From SIG205 sp045545595 (GTDB taxonomy: Bacteria > Bacillota_I > Bacilli_A > RF39 > UBA660), in the NCBI GenBank assembly GCA_045545595.1, contig JAZQBG010000024.1, positions 1 through 39,931 on the forward strand: a stretch of DNA of 39,931 nucleotides, in the 5' to 3' direction. A program made the translations under genes and the position numbers. The notes under the pieces were generated by a model. The model ran no database searches and was not told the DNA's origin. It saw nothing but the letters and a program-made list of their open reading frames with translations. This document shows, one piece after another, positions 1 to 8,304 of this stretch; position 1 is the first letter of the stretch; every line of letters begins with the position of its first letter.

Positions 1-90
1 CTAAGAGTTACAGGAAGTCTGCAACTCACCTCCACGTGCTTTGTAGTACATACTCCTTCAAGGTTGTTATTATATAGAAAAATAAATTTA

Positions 91-125
91 GTTCAAGGTT
101 TTTCGTTCCTATGTGTGCCTTGAAC
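91..125. repeat. Inverted repeat GTTCAAGG...CCTTGAAC with a nearby direct copy
   Basis: GTTCAAGG (91-98) is the reverse complement of CCTTGAAC (118-125), with a 19-base loop. A second direct copy, TTCAAGGTT, is at 57-65 and repeats 92-100. The arrangement lies just ahead of the first gene and could be a leader hairpin or an operator. It makes a start at the ATG at 111, which would sit in the loop, less likely. Confidence 0.5.
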
Positions 126-149
126 GTAGTGAAAGGAATGAAACTTTAT

Positions 150-971
150 ATGGGAAAAGAATTTATAGAATACCAAAGTGAAAATGGTAGAATTCCTTAT
201 ACTGCATCTAGACTTTGTTTTTGTCTTACTAGATATGCCAAAGAATATATTGCTAGTGAAAGAAAACTTACTTCTAAAATTGATAAAAAAGTAAGAGATG
301 CTGTACTAGTAGATGCTATTAATTTTTTAGGGATGCAGGGAGGAATAGATTTTGCACTATATACAAAGGATTTGTATGATGGAAGAGTTGAAGCCGCAGA
401 AGTTGATGCTCAATGTATATTAACTGCTGTTCCTAATCATTATGCTTGTTATATTTTTAATGAAGGCATAGTTGAATCGGTTTTAAGAAATAATCATATG
501 AATAAGTGCACAGAAAAGTTTGATGCAAATGATGGTGCAATAGTATTATTAGATTTTATTAATTTTATTGCTAAAAGTAACGATTATGATAGGACTTTTA
601 CTATAACAGACTTATATAATAAAGTTCAAAAACAAAATCATGATAGAAAATTAAATGAATTAAAATCTTTCCTAGAGCTTACTAGTACTTATAGTCAAAG
701 ATTGCAAAATGGTGAAAATATTGACTCAATATTTAATGAAATGGCAGAAGAACACAATTTAAAATTTATTTCCAAAAGAGGCAGATATCATTATACTGAT
801 GAAATAAAAGAAAGAGTTGGACAAAGCCAAATGTATTCTTGGGATAAATATGAAGTTGAAAAAGAAGTATATGCAATGGCTTATGCTTATGGGAAATTAG
901 GATTAGATAAACAGGAAAAACCAGAAACAGAAATTATAAGAAAAAAAATAAGAGAAATGAAAAAAAGATGA
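150..971 (+). CDS. Hypothetical protein, element 1 cargo
   Basis: I do not recognise this soluble, mostly helical protein of about 273 residues. It has no signal peptide, membrane segment or catalytic motif I can identify, and it ends in a Lys/Arg-rich tail. Three in-frame ATGs (111, 138, 150) compete. I take 150 because a GAAAGG-like ribosome binding site (131-136) precedes it, although the spacing is long. The ATG at 138 is almost touching that site, and 111 lies inside the loop of an inverted repeat. The gene is the only visible cargo of element 1, converges on the relaxase gene and shares a bidirectional terminator with it. Confidence 0.6.
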   Translation: MGKEFIEYQSENGRIPYTASRLCFCLTRYAKEYIASERKLTSKIDKKVRDAVLVDAINFLGMQGGIDFALYTKDLYDGRVEAAEVDAQCILTAVPNHYACYIFNEGIVESVLRNNHMNKCTEKFDANDGAIVLLDFINFIAKSNDYDRTFTITDLYNKVQKQNHDRKLNELKSFLELTSTYSQRLQNGENIDSIFNEMAEEHNLKFISKRGRYHYTDEIKERVGQSQMYSWDKYEVEKEVYAMAYAYGKLGLDKQEKPETEIIRKKIREMKKR

Positions 972-1003
972 TTAAAAGCATTAACGCTCATAATCATCTT
1001 TTT
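962..1003. terminator. Bidirectional terminator between ORF1 and the MobV pseudogene
   Basis: A 13-bp stem (AAAAAGATGATTA / TAATCATCTTTTT) has a 16-base loop, with A-tract and T-tract on opposite sides, so it can work in both directions. It contains the stop codon of the plus-strand gene and lies just beyond the end of the minus-strand relaxase frame. Confidence 0.8.
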
Positions 1004-2369
1004 CTTTTGTTAGATAATCTCTTGAACTATTAATTGGTTTAGAAAAATTTATTAATTCATTAAAATCATCTTCATCTAATCCTCTATGCTCATATAGATC
1101 ACGAGTAAGTTGAACATATTTTTCTTTTTCTTTATAGTCTAAAATTTTAGTAATAATGAAATGTTTTATAAAATAAAATTTATCTTTTAATTTTTGTAAA
1201 AGAGATTTTAAATTGATATTTTCTTTTTTAAGCTCAGATATTTCTTCATCTTTTTCTTTAATATTTTTTGTTAAACTATCAACTTTCAGAGATAAATCTT
1301 CATTATTTTGTTCTAATAATTTTAATCTATCACGATTACTTAATAATTCTGATTCTAATTCTTTTAAAGTGGCAGTTAGCTCTGCAACATTTTGATATTC
1401 TATAATAGTTTTATCAACTAAATTAATAAAAGCAATCATTTTATCTCTATCAACAACTTTTAATACTAATTCACTTTTTACGAATCCTTTTGATTTTAAA
1501 TTATCTAATATTTCTTCAATTTCTTTAGTTTTATTAGATAAATCATTGTTCTTTTCTTCAATTAATTTTAGATTTCTCTGATGTATTTCAATGTTATTTT
1601 TCATTTGTTGATAGTTATCCATTTCAGTTATATGATAGTCTTTGTTTCTACCTTTTAATTTTGGCTTTAACTTATAATTTGTCTGATATTCTTTATTAAA
1701 AGAGTCAATAGAAAGTAGTCTTATTTTGTCTTGTATTTTGGTTAATGACTCTTTAGTAAAAACACTAGATTTACCAACTTATTTCTTCATTCCATACTTA
1801 TTTTGATATTTAATTGGAACACCAATTATATGAAGATGTGGACTTTTTTCATCGTAATGAATGATAGCACTTGCAATCTTAAAATTAGGAACTAATTCTT
1901 CTAAACTTTTAACTTGTTCTTCAAATACATTAGTCATTTTCTTTTTATAGGTTATATCTTTTGTACCCCAAAATTCCATATCTCCAAGTTCAATAATTAT
2001 CTCACACGCTAAATCACTTTTGGTGTTATTGCTAACATGAGTAAAATAATCTTTTATCTTTCTATCTTCACGAACTTGTCTAGAATTATATTCTAATCTT
2101 GCATCTTCAAATTCATCTTTATATAATTTTTTCACATCATTTACAATCGAATTAGTACCTCGAATAATTTCTATATCATATTCTTTGTCATCATATTTTC
2201 TGCAATTATGGTTATCACATTTTGATAATCCAGCTGCATTTTGAATAGCATTATTACTCTTAGATGTTGTACCACTTAAATTAGATTTAGCACTTGTTTT
2301 ACTACTATTTTTCTTATTCTTATCACTTCCAATATGAAAAGAATAACCTAAACTAGTTATATAAATCAT
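981..2369 (-). pseudogene. MobV (Mob/Pre, TnpZ-like) relaxase interrupted by an in-frame stop
   Basis: MobV relaxases nick oriT and pilot the strand in mobilizable elements. The first 196 codons carry the family motif HYDEKSPHLH (residues 171-180: His171, Glu174, His178, His180). They end at a TAA at 1779-1781. The same frame stays open beyond it, reading VGKSSVFTKESLTKIQ and then a long coiled-coil C-terminal half down to 981. A CAA (Gln) to TAA change is therefore enough to explain the break, and there is no frameshift. The intact protein would be 463 codons including the stop. The 1620-1622 ATG could in principle start a separate coiled-coil fragment. Either a pseudogene or a sequencing error; an alternative code is excluded because TAA stops neighbouring genes. 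Confidence 0.85.
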
Positions 2370-2400
2370 ATCTCCTTTCTTTTGGTGTTTTTTAATCTAT

Positions 2401-2480
2401 ATTTTGTTATGACAAAATATTTAACCCCCTAGGCATTTTGACATACTATCAAAATACCAGTGGGCTAAGACACGCCTTAG
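2401..2480. other. Candidate oriT region of element 1 (three inverted repeats)
   Basis: The gap between the relaxase start and the recombinase stop holds three inverted repeats: ATTTTGT/ACAAAAT (2401-2418), GGCATTTTGA/TCAAAATACC (2432-2458, one mismatch) and CTAAG/CTTAG (2465-2480, loop ACACGC). MobV oriT sequences usually lie next to the mob gene and consist of such repeats, so this is the best oriT candidate here. I cannot point to the nick site. Confidence 0.4.
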
Positions 2481-2497
2481 AATCCGATATAGAAGAA

Positions 2498-4417
2498 TTA
2501 TACTTCGGCAAATTCTTCGTTATTATATAAAGTATTATAATTAGTAGGTTTCATTTCAATAGATATAGGTTCTTTAGTAATTATTGTTGTATCAGTATGA
2601 TTAGGAATATAATCGAATGCTGTTTCTTCATCTATCTTATACCAAAGATTATTTTTGTTTAAATATAAAACTCCATAACTATGAATTTCTTTTTTATTAT
2701 TAGGGTCTATCTTTTTATAATTCTTCATAGGAAATACTCTAACAATAGTTGTGTTATCTTCATCTATACCAAAATTAAATACTTGATCTTCAGTAAAGTA
2801 ATCTGCCTCATAAAATTTAACATCATAGAATTGTCTTAATCTCATAATGTGTTCTCCAATTTTATCCATAGGTAGATATTCACTAAATCTTAAATAACCT
2901 GCAAACTTACCAAAAATTTGAACTTTCTTATCTAGGTATCCTGTATTCTCTAATTCTTTCATAGGTTTACAAATTGATTCTCTAAATTTAATATATTTAA
3001 CTTCATACTTATTTTTATCTTTTTGGATTTCTATTTCATCAATATAGTTCATAACTAATTCTGATTTTTCATCTCTTGTATAATCTTTCCAAAACTTAAT
3101 AACTTGATTATATTTTTCAGCATATTCAATACTATTAATAAAATCTATATCGCGTTTTAACAAGATATCTTCTGGTGTGAATTTTAAAATATCATATACT
3201 TCGGTATCATTCATCTTAATTTCTAATTTATTAATACTTGCTTCAAGTTTCTTCTTTTCTAAATCATATTCTTCCAAACTGAATGTTCCATTGATGTACG
3301 CTCTCTTAACTCGTTCAAGCATCATTTTTTGATTTCTAATTTCTTGTTCTAATTGCTTTTTAGGATTTTCTACTTTTTGTTTTATCATGGGTAGGAAGAA
3401 TTGATTAACTACTGAATCATATTCAACAATATCATTGATAAAATCTTTTATATAATTTTCGATTATATCTTCTTTAATAGTGCATTTACATTCAGAGCAA
3501 TAGTAGTAATAATAAACATTACCATTTTTCTTTTTAGTAGCTTTACCACCCATAATTCGATTACATTTAGGACATCTTATTTTTTGTAAGAATAAATAAG
3601 TTAAAGTTCTTTGATAACTACGAGAATTCTTTTTCTTTTGAACCTGACATTCTTCCCAAAATTCTTTACTAACTAATGGCTCAACAACATTTTCATAATA
3701 TCTAGGTTCATCAGTTCTTTTACCATGAACAAAATTTCCTTTATAAACTTCATTTTGTAATATATTATAAATAGTTGAATCTCTCCAATTTTCTTTACCT
3801 AAAACTTTTTCTTTATTAAAGAGTGTACTTATCTTTTGATATGACATACCACTATGATATAGTTCAAATATTCTTATAGGAACATCTTTGGTTGTATGGT
3901 CTATAACTAATTTTTTATTTTCGTGTTTATAACCTAGTGGTGCACGATGGGGAATGTGTCCTTCTAGTATCGCACCATTTAATCCCATTTTAGTTCTTTC
4001 AGAAGTTTTTTCTATTTCATTTTGACCTATAGCAACCATTACACGAGATACCATTCTACCATTAGGATTTAATGTATTTACTTCTTCATTAGCACATATA
4101 ATATCTATTTTTAATTTATTAAAGAAATCCATTGTATTTTCCCAATCATAAACACTTCTTGAAAATCTATCTAATTTAATGGCTACTATTGCATTAATTT
4201 TACCGCCTAAGGCATCTTGTTTCATTCTTTCAAATTCAGGTCTATAATTGCCTTTTTTTGCACTTATACCGGCATCTTCATAATAATCATAAATTTCTAA
4301 ATTTCTTTTTCTGCAAAAATCTTCTAATTGTCTTTTTTGTTCCGGTAAACTAAAGCCTTCACGAGCTTGATCTTCGGTTGAAACTCTCAAATATAATCCA
4401 CAAATTCTTTTCTTCAA
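2498..4417 (-). CDS. Large serine recombinase (TnpX-like), element 1
   Basis: This 639-residue site-specific recombinase would excise and integrate element 1. The N-terminal resolvase domain has LYLRVSTEDQ, with the expected nucleophile Ser13, and an RTSERTKMGL segment around residue 135. A Recombinase domain follows, then a Cys4 zinc ribbon (CPKC near 281, CSEC near 309), a coiled coil (about 340-400) and a C-terminal tail. That is the full domain order of the family. The start is TTG (4415-4417), preceded by AAAAGGAGATGAAATA. An intrinsic terminator sits immediately upstream of that ribosome binding site. Domains look intact, so this recombinase may still be active although the element's relaxase is not. 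Confidence 0.92.
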   Translation of the reverse strand: MKKRICGLYLRVSTEDQAREGFSLPEQKRQLEDFCRKRNLEIYDYYEDAGISAKKGNYRPEFERMKQDALGGKINAIVAIKLDRFSRSVYDWENTMDFFNKLKIDIICANEEVNTLNPNGRMVSRVMVAIGQNEIEKTSERTKMGLNGAILEGHIPHRAPLGYKHENKKLVIDHTTKDVPIRIFELYHSGMSYQKISTLFNKEKVLGKENWRDSTIYNILQNEVYKGNFVHGKRTDEPRYYENVVEPLVSKEFWEECQVQKKKNSRSYQRTLTYLFLQKIRCPKCNRIMGGKATKKKNGNVYYYYYCSECKCTIKEDIIENYIKDFINDIVEYDSVVNQFFLPMIKQKVENPKKQLEQEIRNQKMMLERVKRAYINGTFSLEEYDLEKKKLEASINKLEIKMNDTEVYDILKFTPEDILLKRDIDFINSIEYAEKYNQVIKFWKDYTRDEKSELVMNYIDEIEIQKDKNKYEVKYIKFRESICKPMKELENTGYLDKKVQIFGKFAGYLRFSEYLPMDKIGEHIMRLRQFYDVKFYEADYFTEDQVFNFGIDEDNTTIVRVFPMKNYKKIDPNNKKEIHSYGVLYLNKNNLWYKIDEETAFDYIPNHTDTTIITKEPISIEMKPTNYNTLYNNEEFAEV

Positions 4418-4441
4418 TATTTCATCTCCTTTTCTAATTTT

Positions 4442-4484
4442 AAAAAAAGAGAAGTAAGGGTACTTCTAACTACCATTACTTCTC
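4442..4484 (-). terminator. Attenuator-like terminator in the element 1 recombinase leader
   Basis: On the minus strand a 9-bp stem GAGAAGTAA/TTACTTCTC is followed by seven T residues. It lies between the small gene and the recombinase, about 25 bases before the TTG start. Transcripts coming from the small gene should mostly stop here. Confidence 0.8.
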
Positions 4485-4554
4485 ATATTTACTTTTGTCC
4501 GTCTATATTAATTATATCAAAAATTTCGACAAAAGTCCATCTTGGCAAATGGCG

Positions 4555-4830
4555 TTAGTTAATACTCTTAATGTAATTTTCTAGTTCTGATAACTGAATT
4601 TTATGATTTAAATTTTTAATGTAGATATCAGTAGAATAATTAAATACAAGAAATGTTATATTTTTAATAATAACTTTATGAGGTTCGATATAAGTTAAAT
4701 TAGTTTTATCTAATTTTCTAATACTACCATTTATGATAGTGGGAGTAGTATTACAAAAATCACATATAAATTCTAATTTTTGTTTTAAACCTTTTTCTAT
4801 CTCAATTTCTTGTTTAATAATATTAAGCAT
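4555..4830 (-). CDS. Small EPHK-motif protein upstream of the serine recombinase, element 1
   Basis: This 91-residue protein has no function I recognise. It aligns almost without gaps to the 90-residue protein at 18483-18755 and more loosely to the 93-residue protein at 12870-13151. Shared positions include a basic N-terminus (MLNIIKQ vs MIKIIKK), I.G around residues 33-35, TNL (43-45), EPHKVII (49-55) and a C-terminal LSELENYI-like helix. I chose the start at 4830, not the upstream ATG at 4875, because it matches the alignment and has AAGGAAGG ahead of it. All three copies lie between the attachment junction and the recombinase, so a role in recombination direction or in control of recombinase expression is likely but inferred. 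Confidence 0.75.
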   Translation of the reverse strand: MLNIIKQEIEIEKGLKQKLEFICDFCNTTPTIINGSIRKLDKTNLTYIEPHKVIIKNITFLVFNYSTDIYIKNLNHKIQLSELENYIKSIN

Positions 4831-4902
4831 AAACACCATCCTTCCTTTAGGATGATTTCTTTGTATCACTTCCAAGCTGAACGTGGGAGTATAACAACAA
4901 AA

Positions 4903-4924
4903 AAATCAATCTTTCGATTGATTT
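4903..4924 (-). terminator. Terminator upstream of the element 1 small gene
   Basis: AATCAATC/GATTGATT is an 8-bp stem with loop TTTC (plus strand), followed on the minus strand by a run of T (plus-strand A-tract 4896-4905). It lies between the attachment junction and the small gene, and so shields or attenuates that gene. Confidence 0.75.
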
Positions 4925-4964
4925 TCTATATATCAATGTCCGAATAGTTCGAACAGATTCGTCA

Positions 4965-4971
4965 ATGGAGC
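4965..4971. other. Attachment junction 1 (element 1 / element 2)
   Basis: CAATGGAGC (4963-4971) repeats at 13252-13260, and its ATGGAGC part also forms the tRNA-Gly 3' end (18853-18859). Left of it is the recombinase end of element 1; right of it the cargo of element 2 begins. Confidence 0.7.
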
Positions 4972-5143
4972 AGTTGATAAGAAGGTTTTAAACCTTTTAT
5001 CAAAAAAATATCCCTCACTTGTTGAATCAATTATATGATAAATTCTACGATAAATCAATGCGTATATAGTAAATTTGACTAAAATATAGTATAATTTTAT
5101 TGGTAAGTGATAACTTTGAAGAAAAAATGAGAGGTAAAAATTT

Positions 5144-6055
5144 ATGGATTGGATTAATATTCTTGTTAGTGTAGCATTAATAGTTTTGACTTTAATTTTT
5201 GTTATAAAAATGATTATTGAATATAAAAAAAGCAAATCAATAGATGAAAAAGTATTGTTTTGGGGTGTTGGAATAGTTGTATTTTTTCCTATTACATTCT
5301 TTTATTTAGATTTCTACAATGTTCCAAGTAAAATAGGATGGATAAATAATATTAATTCTAATGAATGGTTAAATATAATCTTTACATACGCAGTTGGCAT
5401 CTTATCAGCTTTAATAGGAGCTTATATGACAATACGCTCTGTAAAAATGTCTATTGATGAACAAGAGAAAGTTAGAAAGGAAGAAGAAAAGAAAAAAGCT
5501 CTACCTTTGTTAAAAATAAGTGCTGTAGAAGAATATGATTATAGATATAAATATATGCAATTTAGTTGCTTCTTTACTGAAGAAAGTAAAGAAAGAAAAA
5601 GGAAAAATATTTCTGATACTGCAAATGTTACTATAAAGTTAGAAAATGTTGGAATGCGTGAATTATATGATTTGTATATTGGGGATATACAATCTAGTGT
5701 TTTTAAAGAAGATAATGAATATCATAAAATGCATCCTATTATTTATAAAGATGATTATATATGTATTAATTTAAATTTTTATGAAATGGGAAATTATGAT
5801 AAAGATTTCTCTGATGAGAAGTATCACACAATGATTAATTTTATGACATTTAATTGTTATTTTAAAGACTGTTATAATAATTGGTATTATCAAACATTAC
5901 AAGTAAGCTTAATGTATAATCTTAGCAAAGATGTTCCAATAAATGAAAGGGCTTTAAATATTTCAGTAAGCAATACAGAAATTATTAGTCCACCTATAGA
6001 AATAGATGAAAGGGATTTACCTTGGGAAAACGGAAAATCTTTATGCCATCATTAA
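5144..6055 (+). CDS. Membrane-anchored protein of unknown function, first gene of the element 2 cargo operon
   Basis: The 303-residue protein has three predicted membrane helices (about residues 5-25, 40-57 and 76-96). A charged helical linker follows (about 100-118, rich in Glu/Lys), then a mainly beta cytoplasmic domain with no motif I recognise. A GAGAGGTAAAAATTT ribosome binding site precedes the ATG. It is followed after 35 bases by a metallophosphoesterase gene on the same strand. An N-terminal membrane anchor with a cytoplasmic domain, next to a hydrolase in a mobile element, is a layout often seen in defence modules. No homology supports that here. Confidence 0.75.
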   Translation: MDWINILVSVALIVLTLIFVIKMIIEYKKSKSIDEKVLFWGVGIVVFFPITFFYLDFYNVPSKIGWINNINSNEWLNIIFTYAVGILSALIGAYMTIRSVKMSIDEQEKVRKEEEKKKALPLLKISAVEEYDYRYKYMQFSCFFTEESKERKRKNISDTANVTIKLENVGMRELYDLYIGDIQSSVFKEDNEYHKMHPIIYKDDYICINLNFYEMGNYDKDFSDEKYHTMINFMTFNCYFKDCYNNWYYQTLQVSLMYNLSKDVPINERALNISVSNTEIISPPIEIDERDLPWENGKSLCHH

Positions 6056-6090
6056 ATGATAAAATATAAATAAAAATTTGGAGGTAATAT

Positions 6091-6927
6091 ATGGATAAAA
6101 TAGCAATAATATCAGATATACACGGGAATTTAGAAGCATTAAATTCAGTTTTAAATGATATTAAGGAAAGAAAAATAGATAAAATAATATGTTTAGGTGA
6201 TATGATTGCCAAAGGAACTCACCAACAAGAATGCGTAGAACTAGTAAAAAACAATTGTGATATTGTATTAAAAGGAAATTGTGATGAATATTTTACAAGT
6301 GATATAGATTTATCAACAAAATCTAAGCAAGAAGTTGATAGAATAAATTGGAATAAAAATAAGTTAACTAATGATAATGTTAATTATATAAGACAATTAC
6401 CATATTGTTATGAATTTTATATGAGTGGTAGATTAATAAGATTATTTCATGCGCATCCACAAAAAATAGATAAGTTTGCAGGAAATATAGATAAGATTGA
6501 TAGATTATACGAATTATTCTTACCAAGTAGCAATACTATTTCAGATTTAAAAGCAGATGTTGTTATATATGGTCATATTCACACACCTTATGTTCAAAAA
6601 ATATATAATAGAATGTTAATAAATACTGGATCAATTGGAAATGCCATTGATGTATTTAGAAATGATGAAAAAGATGGTAATGTTAAAAATACTACAGTAG
6701 CAAACTATTTAATATTAAGTGGTGTTTATAATTCAAAAGATATAGATAACAAAATCTCATATGAACTTGTAAGTGTTCCGTACAATATAGAAAAAGAATT
6801 AAATAGTAATTCTGATAATATAGAATTAGAATCATATCAAGAAGAAATAAGAAATGGAAAATATAGAGATATGAATAAGATATATGATAGTTTCGAAGCC
6901 AGAGGTATCGATAAAAGTAAAATATAA
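6091..6927 (+). CDS. Calcineurin-like metallophosphoesterase
   Basis: The 278-residue protein has the complete metal-binding signature of the family: D9-x-H11 in ISDIHGN, GD (36-37), GNCD (62-65, the GNHD position), H120/H122 in FHAHP and GHIH (161-164). It should be an active di-metal phosphodiesterase or phosphatase of the YfcE/protein-phosphatase-like group. The substrate (nucleotide, RNA or protein phosphate) cannot be told from sequence. The C-terminal 80 residues are charged and less conserved in character. A GGAGGTAATAT ribosome binding site precedes the ATG. It is the second gene of a four-gene plus-strand set, with short gaps on both sides. Confidence 0.9.
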   Translation: MDKIAIISDIHGNLEALNSVLNDIKERKIDKIICLGDMIAKGTHQQECVELVKNNCDIVLKGNCDEYFTSDIDLSTKSKQEVDRINWNKNKLTNDNVNYIRQLPYCYEFYMSGRLIRLFHAHPQKIDKFAGNIDKIDRLYELFLPSSNTISDLKADVVIYGHIHTPYVQKIYNRMLINTGSIGNAIDVFRNDEKDGNVKNTTVANYLILSGVYNSKDIDNKISYELVSVPYNIEKELNSNSDNIELESYQEEIRNGKYRDMNKIYDSFEARGIDKSKI

Positions 6928-6949
6928 ATCAAGAAGGGAAATAATAAAA

Positions 6950-7663
6950 ATGTCTGAAATACATAAACATTCACATTTGTTGTTAAATTGTCTAGGTACA
7001 GTTGGCTCAATAGTAAGTGGATACATATCAGAATATATGACTGAACAAGAGATAAAAACAATTAATAATAAAATTCAAATATTAAATGATAAATTAAATG
7101 AATTTGATATTTTTAAATACAAAATAATAAATAGAATAAAAATCCGTGATTTGATTGTAAAAGTTATATCTGAAAATGAATACATATTTTTAGATATAGC
7201 TGTAAAATTATTAGAATTATCTGAAGAAAATTTTGAAAACATAATAGATGGATTTATGAAATTAACAAAGAATGATATAGATGTTTTATATCATAACTTA
7301 TGGAAAAAGAAACACAATAAAAAATTTGATATTGAAAGTATAAAGCGGGAAATTAGTGATAATTATGAGTTCATTCCTGATTTGGTTATGAGCTATGAAT
7401 ATAGAGTTAATAAAGAGAACTTTATCAAAAAAGAGAATAGTTTAATAATTGGTGAGAATTTAACTTTAATGCCCAATCTTGAAAGTTCTGCGATATTTAA
7501 TGTTTTTGAAAAATTATCTTATAATAATTTTATAAAAATAACTAAATATATTTCTGATATAATGAATGAATCATTTGGAACATATTTATGCTTTAATTTT
7601 ACATATCTAGGTATTCATTTATGTAAGATAATGGAACAAATAGAAAAGAAGGGAAAGGAATAA
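6950..7663 (+). CDS. Hypothetical helical protein, third gene of the element 2 cargo operon
   Basis: This 237-residue protein is not recognised. It begins with a moderately hydrophobic segment (about residues 8-30) that could be a membrane-associating helix. The remainder is helical and Lys/Glu/Asn-rich. The longer frame from 6884 overlaps the phosphoesterase gene by 44 bases. I prefer the ATG at 6950, which follows AAGAAGGGAAATAATAAAA. Its stop codon TAA shares one base with the ATG of the next gene (TAATG), so the two are probably translationally coupled. Confidence 0.7.
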   Translation: MSEIHKHSHLLLNCLGTVGSIVSGYISEYMTEQEIKTINNKIQILNDKLNEFDIFKYKIINRIKIRDLIVKVISENEYIFLDIAVKLLELSEENFENIIDGFMKLTKNDIDVLYHNLWKKKHNKKFDIESIKREISDNYEFIPDLVMSYEYRVNKENFIKKENSLIIGENLTLMPNLESSAIFNVFEKLSYNNFIKITKYISDIMNESFGTYLCFNFTYLGIHLCKIMEQIEKKGKE

Positions 7664-8217
7664 TGAAAGAAATATTTTTAAGTTTTAGACCAGAGTATTT
7701 TAAGCCATTATTGTATGGAATTAAAAAATATGAATATAGAAAAAGATTTTGTGATAAAGAAACAAAAGCATATTTATATTTAAGTGGTAAATCAAGACAA
7801 GTTATAGGCGTTATGGAATTAGGTAAGCCTGTTCGTTTAGACCTTACTAGAGATAATTATTTAAACTATCCAGAAACCTTAAAAAGAGTTGATGAATATA
7901 TCCTAAGTAAAGATATAAATGCAGTTCCTATTAAATCATTAGCACTATTTGATAGACCAATAGACTTAGAAGAAATTAGAAAAGAAATTCCTAACTTTAT
8001 GCCACCACAAATGTATTTTGTTTTAGACAATCACCCACAATTAAAATTTTTATTAGAAAAACAGCACTTAAACCAAAAAGTGTTTGTTCATAATCATGAT
8101 AGCATTTACCATGATAATTTGGCTATGTCAGTTAGTGAATTAGAAAAAACAGAGGAGTTTAAAAAACTACATTCAATACATCAAAGTAATAATGATTTTA
8201 ATAATATAAAATACTAA
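7663..8217 (+). CDS. ASCH/EVE-like (PUA-fold) protein, last gene of the element 2 cargo operon
   Basis: This 184-residue protein opens with LSFRPEYFKPLLYGIKKYEY (residues 6-25), the ASCH-type start (beta strand, then a helix with G.K..E.R). ASCH, EVE and YTH domains share the PUA-like fold and bind RNA or modified bases, and several sit in nucleic-acid defence or RNA-processing contexts. The C-terminal third is outside the domain. The ATG shares one base with the previous stop. Assignment rests on the N-terminal pattern only, so a divergent PUA-like protein is the safe reading. Confidence 0.65.
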   Translation: MKEIFLSFRPEYFKPLLYGIKKYEYRKRFCDKETKAYLYLSGKSRQVIGVMELGKPVRLDLTRDNYLNYPETLKRVDEYILSKDINAVPIKSLALFDRPIDLEEIRKEIPNFMPPQMYFVLDNHPQLKFLLEKQHLNQKVFVHNHDSIYHDNLAMSVSELEKTEEFKKLHSIHQSNNDFNNIKY

Positions 8218-8227
8218 TATGTAAGAT

Positions 8228-8263
8228 ACACACGCTAATTGGGATGCCAATTTGCAAGTGTGT
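8228..8263. other. Two-part hairpin between the cargo operon and the MobV gene: terminator or oriT
   Basis: Outer arms ACACAC/GTGTGT and inner arms AATTGG/CCAATT (loop GATG) form one interrupted stem. Only TTTCT follows, so it is a weak terminator. The right arm reads AGTGTGTT, which resembles the pMV158 MobV nick region (TAGTGTG/TTA). An oriT for element 2 is therefore possible. Confidence 0.4.
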
Positions 8264-8304
8264 TTCTAAATTGTCAAAAATTTAGTATGTATCAAAGACT
8301 ACGA

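Larger units (their letters stand above)
1..4967. mobile_element. Element 1: oldest, tRNA-distal Tn4451-like integrative element (partial)
   Basis: The right end is the ATGGAGC junction at 4965-4971. The left end is not in the window: no further copy of TGGAGC or GCTCCA is visible in 1-2500. Contents in order are a plus-strand unknown gene, a MobV relaxase broken by a stop codon, a large serine recombinase and the shared small EPHK protein. This cargo(+)/mob(-)/recombinase(-)/small protein(-) order is the same as in the next two elements. The inactive relaxase and the position furthest from the tRNA fit the earliest insertion of a tandem series. The exact boundary base is inferred. Confidence 0.65.

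Noticed and set aside
1..110. Left edge as the attachment site of element 1
   Set aside because: No TGGAGC or GCTCCA is present; CACCTCCACG at 28-37 does not match the other junctions.
1779..1781. Reassigned TAA = Gln code
   Set aside because: Many neighbouring genes end with TAA, and no other gene has an in-frame TAA inside a conserved region; a point mutation is simpler.
2401..2480. CRISPR-like repeats
   Set aside because: The three inverted repeats are different from one another and there is no regular spacing.
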